Shown: positions 45,041 through 54,742 of the stretch, in pieces
Position numbering within the stretch: position 1 is the stretch's first letter
How the letters are laid out: every line of letters starts with the position of its first letter
Source of the DNA: Symsagittifera roscoffensis
Lineage: Eukaryota > Xenacoelomorpha > Acoela > Convolutidae
DNA length: 64,000 bases
Direction of reading: 5' to 3'
Assembly (NCBI RefSeq): GCF_963678635.1
Contig: NC_087064.1
Span: 20,634,509 to 20,698,508, forward strand
Notes under the pieces: generated by a model
Told to the model about the DNA's origin: nothing
The model's input: the letters and a program-made list of their open reading frames with translations, nothing else
Database searches by the model: none
Translations under genes and position numbers: made by a program

Positions 45041-45325
45041 GTTCGCATGTAAACGAAAGCTGATCAAAAGTCGTTTGACTGATGGCCTAAAAATGGTAAC
45101 TTTTTACTTTGCCCTAAACAGACCAGAAAATCAACTGGCAAGGTCGAGACGGTGAAAAACGAGTAGAACTAAGGTAACTGACGCCTGCCAGTCGTTAATA
45201 GGTACTTTTTCTACGCTCCGTCGCTGTGTAGTATTTGGGCGAATGTTACATAGACGTTTTTATGGCGCTCCTGGGTGGGCCTGTTAAAGGCATGAAACCA
45301 TCATGATCAGCAAGCGTTTCAGCGA

Positions 45326-47395
45326 CGTACCCTCCGCTCCGGGCGTATGCCCGAGTTAGAGGCCTTAATGACCGTTGTTGTACTAGGGGGAAGGTGCGTA
45401 CCCTCCGTCTAGTACAATTTAGCTTTTTAACTTAGTTAACACCGAAAATTCCGGGGGCCGGAGGGTTAGGTGGGAAATCTAGAGCCCGCTTGTCCTGAGG
45501 TCCCAGGACCAAAAACAATTAAAGAGAAAGCGTAAACCCAAACAAAAATAGTGCATAACCAAGAAAAAGCCAAAAATAAATTTATTTGAAAACAAAAAAG
45601 TACAAAAAACAGTAAAAAATCCAAAAAAGACCAAAAACAGTAAAAAACATAAAGTGACAGTTTTTATGTTATTTCCGGACGAGATGTGATCTGACCTTCC
45701 TATTTGTTGTTGTTTCAGATTGATTTATATCGTTTCTGATAGAAAGATTGTGTGTTTTGGTGAAGGGTTGGATACCCTCCCTCGAGTGTAATTTGAGTGT
45801 TTAAGCACGTTAATGGTGATTTTGCCGGTGACCGGAGGGTAGAGTGGCAAGCTGATCAACGTGTTCCACACTCAACAGGGACATCAGGGACAACATCCGC
45901 AACGACTGTTGGGTATCGTTGAAGCAATTTTAGTATCGTTCGGGTACTATTTCATTAAAACTTAAGTGGTGGGGGGCACGATTGGCGCGGTCCGATTGTA
46001 CCCTCCATCGATTACAAATTTCCGAGTTAAGGGTCTTAATTCGGGTATTTTGGTACAAAGGAGGGTATAGTACTATTCATTAACGACTACTAATAGGTTA
46101 TTACCCTTATTACATATTACTTATCTCCTCAATTAGATCCAAAAAACACCCAATTTTGTCGAAAATCATCGATTTTCGACCAAACTGTAGACCCCCAAAT
46201 TTTTGGATATCCGAGCTTTTCCGAACAACAAAAAGCTTTCATATAGGGAGTAGCTACGTAGTTCGATCCCCCTAACTAAAGAAACCGCGTGAGAAAAGAC
46301 TCAGTAGAAGTTGGAAAAAAACAAAATTTTTCGGTCAAAATTTCGATAATTTTTTGAATTTTGTCAATCTGTTTTGGGGATCGAGTTTTTGAGTTTTTAG
46401 AGTTAGAGCAATAAAATTTTTGCATTAGGAGCGTGCTAGCATAACGTGCTCGGTTACTAGAGAAATTTTTGGGTAACCCTCCGAGTAGCTCCGTGGATAG
46501 AGCTAACGACTTAAGGTTTGGAAAAGGAAGGAATCGGAGGGTCCAAATTTGATAGTTTTTGGCCAAATTTTTGTTTCTAAACCATTTTTGGTCCGGTTTT
46601 TTGCCTTATTCCAGTGCCGTACAGGGCTACTACGCTCATTTCAAGTATTTTTAGGCACTTTCGACCGGAATTGCGAAAAAAGTCTTTCAGATCCTATACA
46701 GGTGGTGAAAAAGGCCATTTTGACGAACGCGTTTTTGGCGATTTCTCAAAGACTAGTTATCCGATTGGGATAATTTTGGTACCATAAGTCGACGTTTTTG
46801 ACCACTTTTCCGAATCACAACCGTTTTTCAGTTTTTGGGATTGACAATCTCGGAAAAGAAAAATTTTTAGAATTTGTTGGTTCGGAGGGTCCAAATTACA
46901 GGTAACCCTCCGAGCAGCAGAAAATTTTATCAAAACATCTTTTTGTTCAACTGGGAAGGTTGACCGAGTCAGCCAACCTAGTTTTAAGTCAGGTAGACCG
47001 CTTTTGGAGACTTTGTTGCGGTGATATAACCCTTTTTTTTTATTTTGGGGGAACCCTCCGAAGTGACCCTCCGGAGTCAGCTAAACCCCTTAGCAACCCT
47101 CCTTAGTGGAAGATTTCCACGAGATCACCCAAAGAAGTTAAAACAGCTCCCCTTAGAGCTCCTAGCTTGTTTTGACGCTTTTTGAAGCTAGTGGGAGAAC
47201 CTTCTAAGCGAGATCAAAAAATTTGAAAATTTTGGAGGTACCCTCCGAAGTAACCCTCCGGAGCATATTAAGCATCTTATTGACCCTCCTTAGTAAATTT
47301 AGGGGGACCCTCCGAAGTAACTTGGGTGATTAAGGTACCCTCCGAAGTGACTTGGGTGATCAAGGTACCCTCCGAGGTAACCCTGCGGAGTGTCT
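45326..47395 (+). repeat. array of about 20 dispersed CCCTCC / GGAGGG motifs
   Basis: TACCCTCC/AACCCTCC occurs near 45328, 45399, 45773, 46008, 46477, 46903, 47051, 47064, 47094, 47240, 47256, 47283, 47307, 47337 and 47367. The complementary GGAGGGT occurs near 45460, 45833, 46064, 46534 and 46884. Three spans (45399-45466, 45773-45840, 46008-46071) each open with TACCCTCC and close with GGAGGGT about 60 bases later, with a middle resembling TTTGAGT.TTTAAG..CGTTAA..G. They look like diverged copies of one hairpin unit. From 47051 the form CCCTCCGAAGTAACCCTCCGGAG predominates. Confidence 0.8.
47304..47380 (+). repeat. 30-bp tandem repeat in the leader
   Basis: Units at 47304-47333, 47334-47363 and a partial one at 47364-47380: ACCCTCCGAAGT.ACTTGGGTGAT.AAGGT. 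Confidence 0.9.
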
Positions 47396-47635
47396 TAAAC
47401 CTTCTAACGATCTTCCTTGTTAGAGACTTGAGTAAACCTTCTGTGGCGATTTGGGAAACGGAAAATATCCATTTAATTAGGATCATATTAGGGTATTAGG
47501 CGTGCTTATCAGGGTCATAAGAACCCATTCTGACCCGGGAATTCGTGATCAACTTTGGATTCTACATTGGGTGTATCAGAAGTACCCGAACAAAGAAATT
47601 TTTTTTTTTCTCTGATTGTGATTTTGGTTGTGTGG

Positions 47636-48000
47636 TTGCCTTGAGCTACTTAATAGGAAAGTTCGGGCAATCCGGGAACAAATAAAAGAAGACCTTGGTG
47701 AGTGTATTAGGCAAATACACACTCACTTGAGAAGAAAAGTTGTTCCCTGCTCTCGTGCACTTGGAGCGTTCCGGGTGTGGGGGAGCTTTTTCATAGACTT
47801 TAGAAATTTTCGATCAGAGGTTGCCTTGAGCTACTTAATAGGACAGCTCGGGCAATCGCAGGGCACCTAAAAGAAGACCTCGGTGGGTGTATTAGGCAAA
47901 TACACACCCACTTGAGAAGACTGTGTCCTGGGCTTTGTTCTTTCGGATCGTTCCGATTGAGGGAAGTCTTTTTCTTTAAGACTAAGTTTTATTGATCTGT
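47636..48000 (+). ncRNA. tandemly duplicated structured RNA module (2 x about 185 nt)
   Basis: Copy 1 starts at 47636 and copy 2 at 47821, both with TTGCCTTGAGCTACTTAATAGGA. Each can form three stems: TTGCC..GGGCAA closing GAGCT/AG(T/C)TC; GGGAACAA/TTGTTCCC in copy 1 against AGGGCAC/GTGTCCT in copy 2; and GGTGAGTGTATT/ACACTCACT in copy 1 against GGTGGGTGTATT/ACACCCACT in copy 2. The stems change in a compensated way while the loop and joint sequences (TACTTAATAGGA, AAAAGAAGACC, TATTAGGCAAATACAC, CTTGAGAAGA) stay constant. This is the signature of conserved RNA structure. It lies in the leader about 400 nt before the gag ATG. A role in packaging, dimerisation or translation is inference; I recognise no known class. 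Confidence 0.65.
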
Positions 48001-48397
48001 TTCTGAGTCATCACTGCTTTTTATCAAAGATTGTTTAATTTTAACAAAGCAGTGACTTAATAAATTGTGTGGCGATAAATTGATACTGACAAAAGGTCGC
48101 TGTCACCTGTAGGATATTCTTATCTGATTATCTATTGTGTTTTGTGTGTCGATTATATCTTGTGGAAACTTAGTGATACTGTTATACTATACAACAGGGT
48201 TGAGTTAGCATTATATCAATACTGGGTAGACCCTGTGTGTAACTTTAGCTGAGTCACTAGTTTAGTTGTGAGAGATCTAAGAGACATTTTGATACTGACG
48301 AGATCGAGGAGGCAGCGTTAAGTAATTTAACTTGAATTTGTTTGCGGTACGTGTGCGTCGCCATTAAATCATACGAAAATTGTTTTTGTAACAAAAC
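48001..48397 (+). other. AT-rich segment before gag
   Basis: Contains a hairpin TCACTGCTTT ... AAAGCAGTGA (about 48009-48055) and a GCG|GTACGT donor-like site at 48345. No ORF. Confidence 0.5.
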
Positions 48398-50245
48398 ATG
48401 CAGCGCAGGGACTCGTTAGGATCGACTACTAAGATCCCCAGGCTGAGTAAGGGCGGCACGCGAAAATTTAAAACTAGGCGTAGCCAGTCCTCGTTTAGCA
48501 GCGCCTTCGACGTGTTTGACGAAAAAGAATCGACTAAAGGTCAACCTGATCTTTCAGTTAGCGAAATGAGATTGAGGAGCGAGAAAAACCTCGATGGCGA
48601 TCAAAAGCGGAGCGCCGAAACCGGAACCGCGAGCGAAACGCTTGTGGACCCCTTTGACGAGGAAGAACAGACGCTCATTCGACCCGGCTTTGAGCCGAGC
48701 GAGGACCTCGAGCGGGAGGAAGTCGAGAGGACGGAGGAGACCTCGGAGCGTTCCGAGGTCGAGCCGCGAGAGGAAGTCTTATTCAAGGGAATGTCCAAAT
48801 CGGAGACCAAGAGTCACAGGTGGAGGGGAGAATACTCACATTTGGCCAGTACCCACTCATCCCTGGCCAAGCAGAGCAACAATGCAATGATGTCGAGTAT
48901 AAGCCCCAGTGAAGAACAACCGGGTTCGAAGGCCAAGAAGAGTTGGAAGTCATTGTACGACGAGCGCATGGCGTCACTACCAACTGTAGGTTTAACTTCC
49001 AGTTATGACTACCCGGAGACATCCCATCCGGATGTGAATTTCACACCGTGCCCAAGGAACGATAAGAACGGGAAGGCGTTATCAGCCTCGCCGACCAGGC
49101 CCATGTCAGATGGGATAACGATGGGAGCGTCATCAACCTTCGACAGACTGATGACGTCAATGCACAAGCAAAAGGGCGGTGCGTCATCGAGTACTAGGTT
49201 ACAGCCGCAGTTGACCTCGTCTTCTCTGGGGCTAACCCCGCCATTGGGGGCAGCTGGTGACATAAGTGACATGTTCGCTGGTGTGATGAATGGCCTGGAT
49301 GAATTGAGGCGGGACATGACTAAGAGGATAGATCAAGTTGACGAGAGAGCTCACCATGGTCGAGAGAGTTTGAAAGATGAGCTAACGCACGTGAAGTCGC
49401 AGGCGAGGTTTGATCAGGCTCAATTGATTCGTAACACCGATCAATGCCTGGCTGAGAGCCTGGCACAGGCAAACAAAGAGTCAGAGGAAAGGGAGGCTAG
49501 GATGACAAGAGAGATCGAGCGATTATTAAATGATCATGATAATACCTACGCCCAAACGATGACTGGCCTGGAAAAGAGGTTGGACGCCAAATCTGACTTG
49601 ATGATGCGGAAGCTTGACGCTATCCTGAATGGGAGTAGTTGGCAGGAGCATTCCAACTCAAGGGAGCGCTCACGCCATGCGAATGTTGGAGATGGTACGG
49701 GCAACAGTGCCAGAGCCCAGCAAGGCTCGAGAACGAATTACGAACATAGAAACAAGGAGCGGCCAAGGGCAGCCCCGCAGAGGCCTGGCTGGACGAATCC
49801 AGTCCCGCCGGAGGCAGATGCCACCCCGGAGACAAGATTGCCAACCGTGCCACAAGTCAGTTCAGTACCAGATCTGACTACAGTCTCACAAGACACAACG
49901 ATGTATGCCTCGATGTTTGAGCCTCTGAACAGATCTCTTGAAATATTCATCACCAAGCTCTCGAAGTCAACCGAGAGAGGAGAGAGGTCAAGAAGAACAC
50001 TGAAAAAGCCGAAGTCATATAAAGACGAGTCGGACGGCTGCATTGATACTTGGATAGAGGTGATGAAGTTACACTTTGAGGAAGAGAATCTCTCCAAGAA
50101 ACAAGAGTGCAGCGCGCTGACGAGCAACCTGGAGGGTACTGCATTAAATTGTGTAATGGCGAAAAGAGCCAATGAGAGAGACAGCGCTCGCAAGATATTC
50201 GACATCCTGCTGAATCGTTTCGGCTCTGGAGTACAAGGGCACTAG
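48398..50245 (+). CDS. Gag N-terminal part of the giant element (ends at in-frame TAG)
   Basis: 615 codons. Residues 1-250 are disordered and rich in Ser, Glu and Arg, with an acidic stretch (SEDLEREEVERTEETSERSE). About 290-410 is a long helical, coiled-coil-like region (DELRRDMTKRID, EREARMTREIERL). After a Pro/Arg-rich linker, residues about 535-615 start the retrotransposon gag fold (CIDTWIEVMKLHFEEENL, ILLNRFGSGVQGH). The TAG at 50243-50245 falls inside that fold and the same frame continues directly (AMVKFEKRRQRDEES). A sense codon, probably CAG, has therefore become a stop, or the stop is read through. The ATG at 48398 is the first in a long frame and follows an A-rich context (AACAAAACATGC). 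Confidence 0.8.
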   Translation: MQRRDSLGSTTKIPRLSKGGTRKFKTRRSQSSFSSAFDVFDEKESTKGQPDLSVSEMRLRSEKNLDGDQKRSAETGTASETLVDPFDEEEQTLIRPGFEPSEDLEREEVERTEETSERSEVEPREEVLFKGMSKSETKSHRWRGEYSHLASTHSSLAKQSNNAMMSSISPSEEQPGSKAKKSWKSLYDERMASLPTVGLTSSYDYPETSHPDVNFTPCPRNDKNGKALSASPTRPMSDGITMGASSTFDRLMTSMHKQKGGASSSTRLQPQLTSSSLGLTPPLGAAGDISDMFAGVMNGLDELRRDMTKRIDQVDERAHHGRESLKDELTHVKSQARFDQAQLIRNTDQCLAESLAQANKESEEREARMTREIERLLNDHDNTYAQTMTGLEKRLDAKSDLMMRKLDAILNGSSWQEHSNSRERSRHANVGDGTGNSARAQQGSRTNYEHRNKERPRAAPQRPGWTNPVPPEADATPETRLPTVPQVSSVPDLTTVSQDTTMYASMFEPLNRSLEIFITKLSKSTERGERSRRTLKKPKSYKDESDGCIDTWIEVMKLHFEEENLSKKQECSALTSNLEGTALNCVMAKRANERDSARKIFDILLNRFGSGVQGH

Positions 50246-51640
50246 GCTATGGTGAAGTTCGAGAAGAGGCGTCAGAGAGATGAAGAATCAATAGATAAAT
50301 TCTTGGACGACCTTGAATTGCTCTGGAGGAGAAGCAACCCGGATGAGAGAATATCCGAGCGAAACTTGGCGATTGCTTCGAAGTTCATGGATGGAGTAAG
50401 GAGTGAGGAGTTGAAGACGATGTTGGCCACTCACTTCACCCTGTCGCTTGACCAGGTACCCACGCCTGACGACTTGCGTATGAAGTCACGCGAGTATTTA
50501 CTCACAAAACCGAGGGCGCAAAACCGTTACAGCAATTATGGCAACTATAGCGGGACAAACACTGGTGCGAATTCCAGTTGGTACAAACCTCGCGATGACA
50601 TGGACAAGAGGTGGTCGTGCGCGAATTGTGGTTCGATGGACCATCACGTTTCTGCGTGTTCTACATACAAACAGAACATGAAGGCCATAGGCTACTTTCT
50701 CGAGGACGCCGACGCGACCGAGGAGGATCATGAGGAGTACGTCAGAGGGCTCATCATGAAATATGGTCCGAGGTGTTTCTTCTGTAATTTGGAGGGACAC
50801 TTCAAGTCGGATTGTACTCAATTTTGGGACGCAGTAGCGGACGCGAAACATCCCCGCCACGAAGAGGCGCTTTCGGGTGTCAAGGCCAGTCGTGCACGTC
50901 TGATGAACGAGGCTGAATCTCGGAGAAAGGAGACGACACCGAGCACCTTCACGACCAAAAAGGTTAAGACATGGCCTGACGAGGTGGTAGCCTCGAACCT
51001 CGAAACAGAGTCGTCTAGCCCACTCAAGGTGGATTACGGCCTGGCGGCAAGGACAGCGCTGCAGAATGTCAAACAGGACCTAGCCACGAAAGAAGTGGAG
51101 CAATGGGTAAGGTCGGAGCTGGAGAGCACAGATCTTCGGGAAAGTCTTAATGTCCTGGGTAAAACGACAAAAGCAGAAGACAAAGAAGAGCCCAAGAAAC
51201 AGGGACTAAAACTGAACGTTATATCTGGTAAGACTTTCGGCATGACGAAGGCGGGGACCAAAATAATGTCCATCATCTCAGTCGCAGGGCACCAGGTGGT
51301 CAAGAACTTGAGTGAACCATCCGAGATTACACTAGTCCACCTGGACATCTATACCGACTACCTGAAAGAGAAGGATCCCAAACTGGACTCCAGGGCAGTG
51401 CGAGCGCTGCTCACAACGGGAGGTCCGAGGCTGATGAAAGTGGACGGACATTATATCGATGTCCATGGCCCTTACCCGATCCTGATGAATGTAGATGGCA
51501 TCAATATCTACACGAAAGCTCACATAACTGATGCGAACGACCAGATTGGCCGGATATACATTGGTCAAGAGGAGCTGAAGGTTAGACGAATCGGACACAA
51601 CGCGATGCTCGAACAAGATGCGGTTGCATATTGGTTGTGA
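50246..51640 (+). CDS. Gag C-terminal part with two CCHC zinc knuckles
   Basis: Same frame as the preceding Gag ORF. It completes the gag fold (IDKFLDDLELLWRRSNPDER) and then carries two perfect CX2CX4HX4C knuckles, CANCGSMDHHVSAC (about 50621) and CFFCNLEGHFKSDC (about 50774), which would bind genomic RNA. The remainder (51000-51600) is a charged linker plus a folded-looking segment (ALLTTGGPRLMKVDGHY, IYIGQEELKVRRIGHN). Its frame ends at 51640, where the protease frame has already begun: the peptide sequence continues smoothly (AMLEQDAV into HIGCEADLAAHVLD) if the frame shifts by one base near 51620. This is either a mutation (an extra T in GCGGTTGCA) or a frameshift site. I see no classical slippery heptamer at the junction, so mutation is the simpler reading. 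Confidence 0.8.
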   Translation, partial: AMVKFEKRRQRDEESIDKFLDDLELLWRRSNPDERISERNLAIASKFMDGVRSEELKTMLATHFTLSLDQVPTPDDLRMKSREYLLTKPRAQNRYSNYGNYSGTNTGANSSWYKPRDDMDKRWSCANCGSMDHHVSACSTYKQNMKAIGYFLEDADATEEDHEEYVRGLIMKYGPRCFFCNLEGHFKSDCTQFWDAVADAKHPRHEEALSGVKASRARLMNEAESRRKETTPSTFTTKKVKTWPDEVVASNLETESSSPLKVDYGLAARTALQNVKQDLATKEVEQWVRSELESTDLRESLNVLGKTTKAEDKEEPKKQGLKLNVISGKTFGMTKAGTKIMSIISVAGHQVVKNLSEPSEITLVHLDIYTDYLKEKDPKLDSRAVRALLTTGGPRLMKVDGHYIDVHGPYPILMNVDGINIYTKAHITDANDQIGRIYIGQEELKVRRIGHNAMLEQDAVAYWL

Positions 51641-53696
51641 GGCCGATCTGGCCGCACACGTTCTGGACGTGCAAGGCAGACAACTTTCAGTAAAGGGACG
51701 GCTAGACACGGGAGCAGTGGTTAGTGTCATGCCAGTCAAAACTTGGACTGACATGGGTTTCGAAAGGTCGGATCTCATACCGACAAACATCAGGTTGGCA
51801 GCTGCCAATCAGGGAGCGATCTATGTTACCGGACGAACCCCGATCATTTCACTGCAGCTCGGAGGAAGACATCTTTGGATGAGCTTCCTAGTAGTAGAGA
51901 ATTTGGACGAATCCGATCAGTTCATCTTAGGTAGGGATTTCGTTCGCAACTTTGACGTCACGATCGATCTCAATGACGGATTGATTAGGATCAAGGATCC
52001 TGAGAGAAAGTATGACAAAAAACCCCTTAATAAGATCTTAATTAATCAAGCCAAGGTGCCGATTTTTCTGGATCGAAAAGTTAGACTAAAACCGAACCAG
52101 GCCGTAGTAGCGACGTTTAGGATGAGGAACTTGAATGAACTCAGCAATGACAGACAGGTGTGTCTGGTACCAAATCCAAACAGTAAAAGCTCGGCCATTT
52201 TAGGAAGAAGCTTCTCACTCACTCAGAGCGGACTGTGTGTGAGTGTGTTATTGAACACAGAAGCAACAGCAGTGACAATACAGAGGGGAAAGAAACTTGG
52301 CTACGCTTTGCCTCTGAACACAGACTTTCTGAGTGTGGAGAACTTGAAAAAGTTTGATGTAACTAAATGTCCATTGCATGCGAACCAAGAATGTATAATG
52401 AAAAGAGTGAATGAATTGAAATCTTCTAGGAAATTGTTTTCAATGAAGTCGGAAACGGATGATGGGCTGTCTAGTTGTTCCAACTTCCCTGGGAGACCGA
52501 CGGAGGCAGAGTTAGCAGTGAATAAACCTGTCCTACCTGAGATAGAACATCTGAAGGGTAAAATATCAGACAAGGAACTAGATTCGCTCATGGCGGTGCT
52601 AAATTGGAACGCAGACGTTTTTTCGAAACATAAGGCTGACATAGGTTGTTGCAACTTTGTAGAGCACGAGATTGAGATAGAAGAGGGCTCGGTACCTCAT
52701 AGGGAAGGGGCGAGAAGAATGACCCCAAACAAGTCAGAAGCGTGTAGAAAGGAAATCGAGATGTTAATGGAGTACGACATGATCGAGCCGTCGAAGTCTC
52801 CATGGGCTTGTGGTGTGGTTATGGCGAAAAAGAAAGGGGGACAACTCAGATTTTGTTGTGATTTCCGTTATCTGAACGCAGTGACTATAAAGGACGCATA
52901 CCTGATTCCCCGCATCGATGAGAGCCTATCCAAGCTGGGAGACGCCAAGTTCTTCACGACGTTGGATTTGGGCTCTGCATTCTGGCAAGTGCCACTTAGA
53001 AGGCAAGATCGAGAGAAGACAGGCTTCGCGTGTGAGCTGGGACTGTTCCAGTGGAAGAGGATGCCATTCGGATTGTGCAACGCGACGGCCACATTCCAGC
53101 GACTAATGGCCCAGGCACTCACGAGCGTCACTAAGAAATACAGGAATCTCGTCATGTGTTATGTCGATGATGTCGTGATTGCAACACCAACCTTAAAAGA
53201 CCACATAGAGAGGTTGGAGGAGGTGTTTTCTTGCATGAAGCAGGCGGGTCTGAAATGCAAACCCTCTAAGTGTGAAATCCTCAGGGATTCCATAAAGTAT
53301 CTGGGCCGCCTGGTTGATAAACATGGAGTGAGACCAGATCCTGAAGCGGTTGAAGCGGTGCTGACCTGGAAGGCACCTAAAACAGATACACAGCTGATGA
53401 GTTTTCTGGGATTCGCAAATTATTATAGAGAGTTCATCAAGGGGTATGCTGACAAAATATACCCCATGCAGCGGTTAATGAGAAACAAGGGCAAAAAGTT
53501 CACTTGGACTGATGAAGCACAAGTTTCATTTGAAAACATCAAACGTGAACTTTGCGAGGCACCGGTCTTCGGCATGCCAACAGAGAAGGGGATGTTCAGT
53601 GGTTGCGTTCAGAAGGGGATGCATCAGTGGTTGCGATATCGGGCATACTTCACCAGGAGCAGGAGTGGAACGGGAGAACGGTCCTTTGTCCGATAG
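51618..53696 (+). CDS. protease and reverse transcriptase of the giant element
   Basis: Protease: GRLDTGAVVSVMP (about 51699) is a canonical retropepsin DTGA, with FILGRDFV as its partner ILG motif. A spacer of about 300 residues follows. RT: CGVVMAKKKGGQLRFCCDF, TTLDLGSAFWQVPL, MPFGLCNATATFQRLM, CYVDDVVIATP (YVDD at about 53160), KYLGRLVDKHGVRPDP, then the connection FLGFANYYREFI. All RT catalytic motifs are present. The frame breaks near 53590: GMPTEKGMF is followed by nonsense ending at 53696. At that point two similar 20-bp blocks, GGGGATGTTCAGTGGTTGCG and GGGGATGCATCAGTGGTTGC, lie side by side, suggesting a local duplication or copying error that also changed the start of RNase H. Confidence 0.88.
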   Translation: MRLHIGCEADLAAHVLDVQGRQLSVKGRLDTGAVVSVMPVKTWTDMGFERSDLIPTNIRLAAANQGAIYVTGRTPIISLQLGGRHLWMSFLVVENLDESDQFILGRDFVRNFDVTIDLNDGLIRIKDPERKYDKKPLNKILINQAKVPIFLDRKVRLKPNQAVVATFRMRNLNELSNDRQVCLVPNPNSKSSAILGRSFSLTQSGLCVSVLLNTEATAVTIQRGKKLGYALPLNTDFLSVENLKKFDVTKCPLHANQECIMKRVNELKSSRKLFSMKSETDDGLSSCSNFPGRPTEAELAVNKPVLPEIEHLKGKISDKELDSLMAVLNWNADVFSKHKADIGCCNFVEHEIEIEEGSVPHREGARRMTPNKSEACRKEIEMLMEYDMIEPSKSPWACGVVMAKKKGGQLRFCCDFRYLNAVTIKDAYLIPRIDESLSKLGDAKFFTTLDLGSAFWQVPLRRQDREKTGFACELGLFQWKRMPFGLCNATATFQRLMAQALTSVTKKYRNLVMCYVDDVVIATPTLKDHIERLEEVFSCMKQAGLKCKPSKCEILRDSIKYLGRLVDKHGVRPDPEAVEAVLTWKAPKTDTQLMSFLGFANYYREFIKGYADKIYPMQRLMRNKGKKFTWTDEAQVSFENIKRELCEAPVFGMPTEKGMFSGCVQKGMHQWLRYRAYFTRSRSGTGERSFVR

Positions 53697-54742
53697 CCTA
53701 CGGGAGTAAAGTCCTGAGCGATACTGAAATGAAGTACGGCGCGCCAAAAGCGGAGCTGTTTGCGGTGATCACTTTCGTGGAAAAATACAGGGCCTACTTG
53801 GGGAGTGCTCCCTTCAAGTTACGTGTGGATAATCGAGCCCTCGCCTGGCTGAAAACCTATTCGATGGACCAAAGCTACATTGGTCGTTGGATCGTGCGCC
53901 TGGATGGATACCACATGATCATAGAGCACCGTACTCGTGACAAGCACCAGAACGCAGATAGCCTCAGTAAAAAGACAGAATTTTATGAGCGCCTCGAGGA
54001 GAAGCAGGCTAACCAATCAGAGATCAAAGACGGGTTCTCCTTTCTGGACAAAGAAACCTACGACAAGCTGCCACTTACTAGGTGGTTAGACAAGTCAGGA
54101 CATCCTATACCTGGACACCCTGATCTTCCAGTGGAGACGGCCGCGGAGATAAAGTTTTTAGCCAGAGGCGAGCCCGTTCCGTTGGATCTGCTAGTCCGAT
54201 CCAACTTGGTACAGCAAGAACTAACCAGGCTGGGTATAAACAGCATGGCTCTATTGAACAAGACGGTGAACGTGGCGCCGGACGTCATGGGAAAACTCCG
54301 TGACTTGTTGGGAAAACTCCGTGAAGTGGATAGGCATGATCGTGAATGGATGGAGACCATGCAGCGGTTGACTGTCACCGAGAGAACAGAGAAGAGGCCA
54401 GTGTCCATTCGCAGCCGAGGCGTTGAACGGGATTGCAGGTCGATTGTCAACCAGCTGGTGAGCTCGATGCCGAAGGAAGTCTTGTTGAGAACTTCGTTCA
54501 CTGAATATGGAACACTGAATCAGAACCAACTGAGGAAGTCAGGATCAGGCCGAAATCTAGCTTCACGAGGAGAGTGCACTTCACGGATGCAAATGAGGAA
54601 TACGAGCCGAGCCCAGATTGTTCGTCCGTGGACGAGACAATGTCCGGGGAGTCTGATACCTTCGAGCCAGTCAAGGACGACTCGTCTGAGGAGTCGGACA
54701 CCTTTGAGCCCGTGCAGGACGACTTGTCCGGGGAGAGGTTGA
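53552..54742 (+). CDS. RNase H and connection region of the giant element
   Basis: Real Pol sequence resumes near 53610 with GDASVVAISGILHQ (the retained Asp of the TDAS motif), then YGSKVLSDTEMKYGAPKAE, FVEKYRAYLGSAPFKLRVDN, WLKTYSMDQSYIGRW and DKHQNADSLSKK, the usual RNase H blocks of Ty3/gypsy Pol. The next 200 residues form a linker (FLDKETYDKLPLTRWL, VNQLVSSMPKEVLL). The frame is lost again near 54530, where CAACTGAGG seems to lack two bases; after the shift the sequence continues TEEVRIRPKSSFTRRV in the next ORF's frame. Confidence 0.8.
   Translation: MRGTGLRHANREGDVQWLRSEGDASVVAISGILHQEQEWNGRTVLCPIAYGSKVLSDTEMKYGAPKAELFAVITFVEKYRAYLGSAPFKLRVDNRALAWLKTYSMDQSYIGRWIVRLDGYHMIIEHRTRDKHQNADSLSKKTEFYERLEEKQANQSEIKDGFSFLDKETYDKLPLTRWLDKSGHPIPGHPDLPVETAAEIKFLARGEPVPLDLLVRSNLVQQELTRLGINSMALLNKTVNVAPDVMGKLRDLLGKLREVDRHDREWMETMQRLTVTERTEKRPVSIRSRGVERDCRSIVNQLVSSMPKEVLLRTSFTEYGTLNQNQLRKSGSGRNLASRGECTSRMQMRNTSRAQIVRPWTRQCPGSLIPSSQSRTTRLRSRTPLSPCRTTCPGRG

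Larger units (their letters stand above)
44364..48397 (+). other. non-coding leader / presumed 5' LTR region of the giant element
   Basis: No ORF of note. It contains many hairpins and reiterated CCCTCC/GGAGGG words (listed separately), moderately G+C-rich up to about 47.5 kb. TG...CA limits and a primer-binding site could not be fixed. Confidence 0.55.

Noticed and set aside
47277-47486. Minus-strand frame encoding repeated VTSEGTLITQ
   Set aside because: It is simply the antisense translation of the 30-bp CCCTCCGAAGT tandem repeat.
51600-51650. Programmed gag-pol frameshift signal
   Set aside because: No classical slippery heptamer or following hairpin is evident, and other random frameshifts occur in the same copy, so mutation is the simpler explanation.
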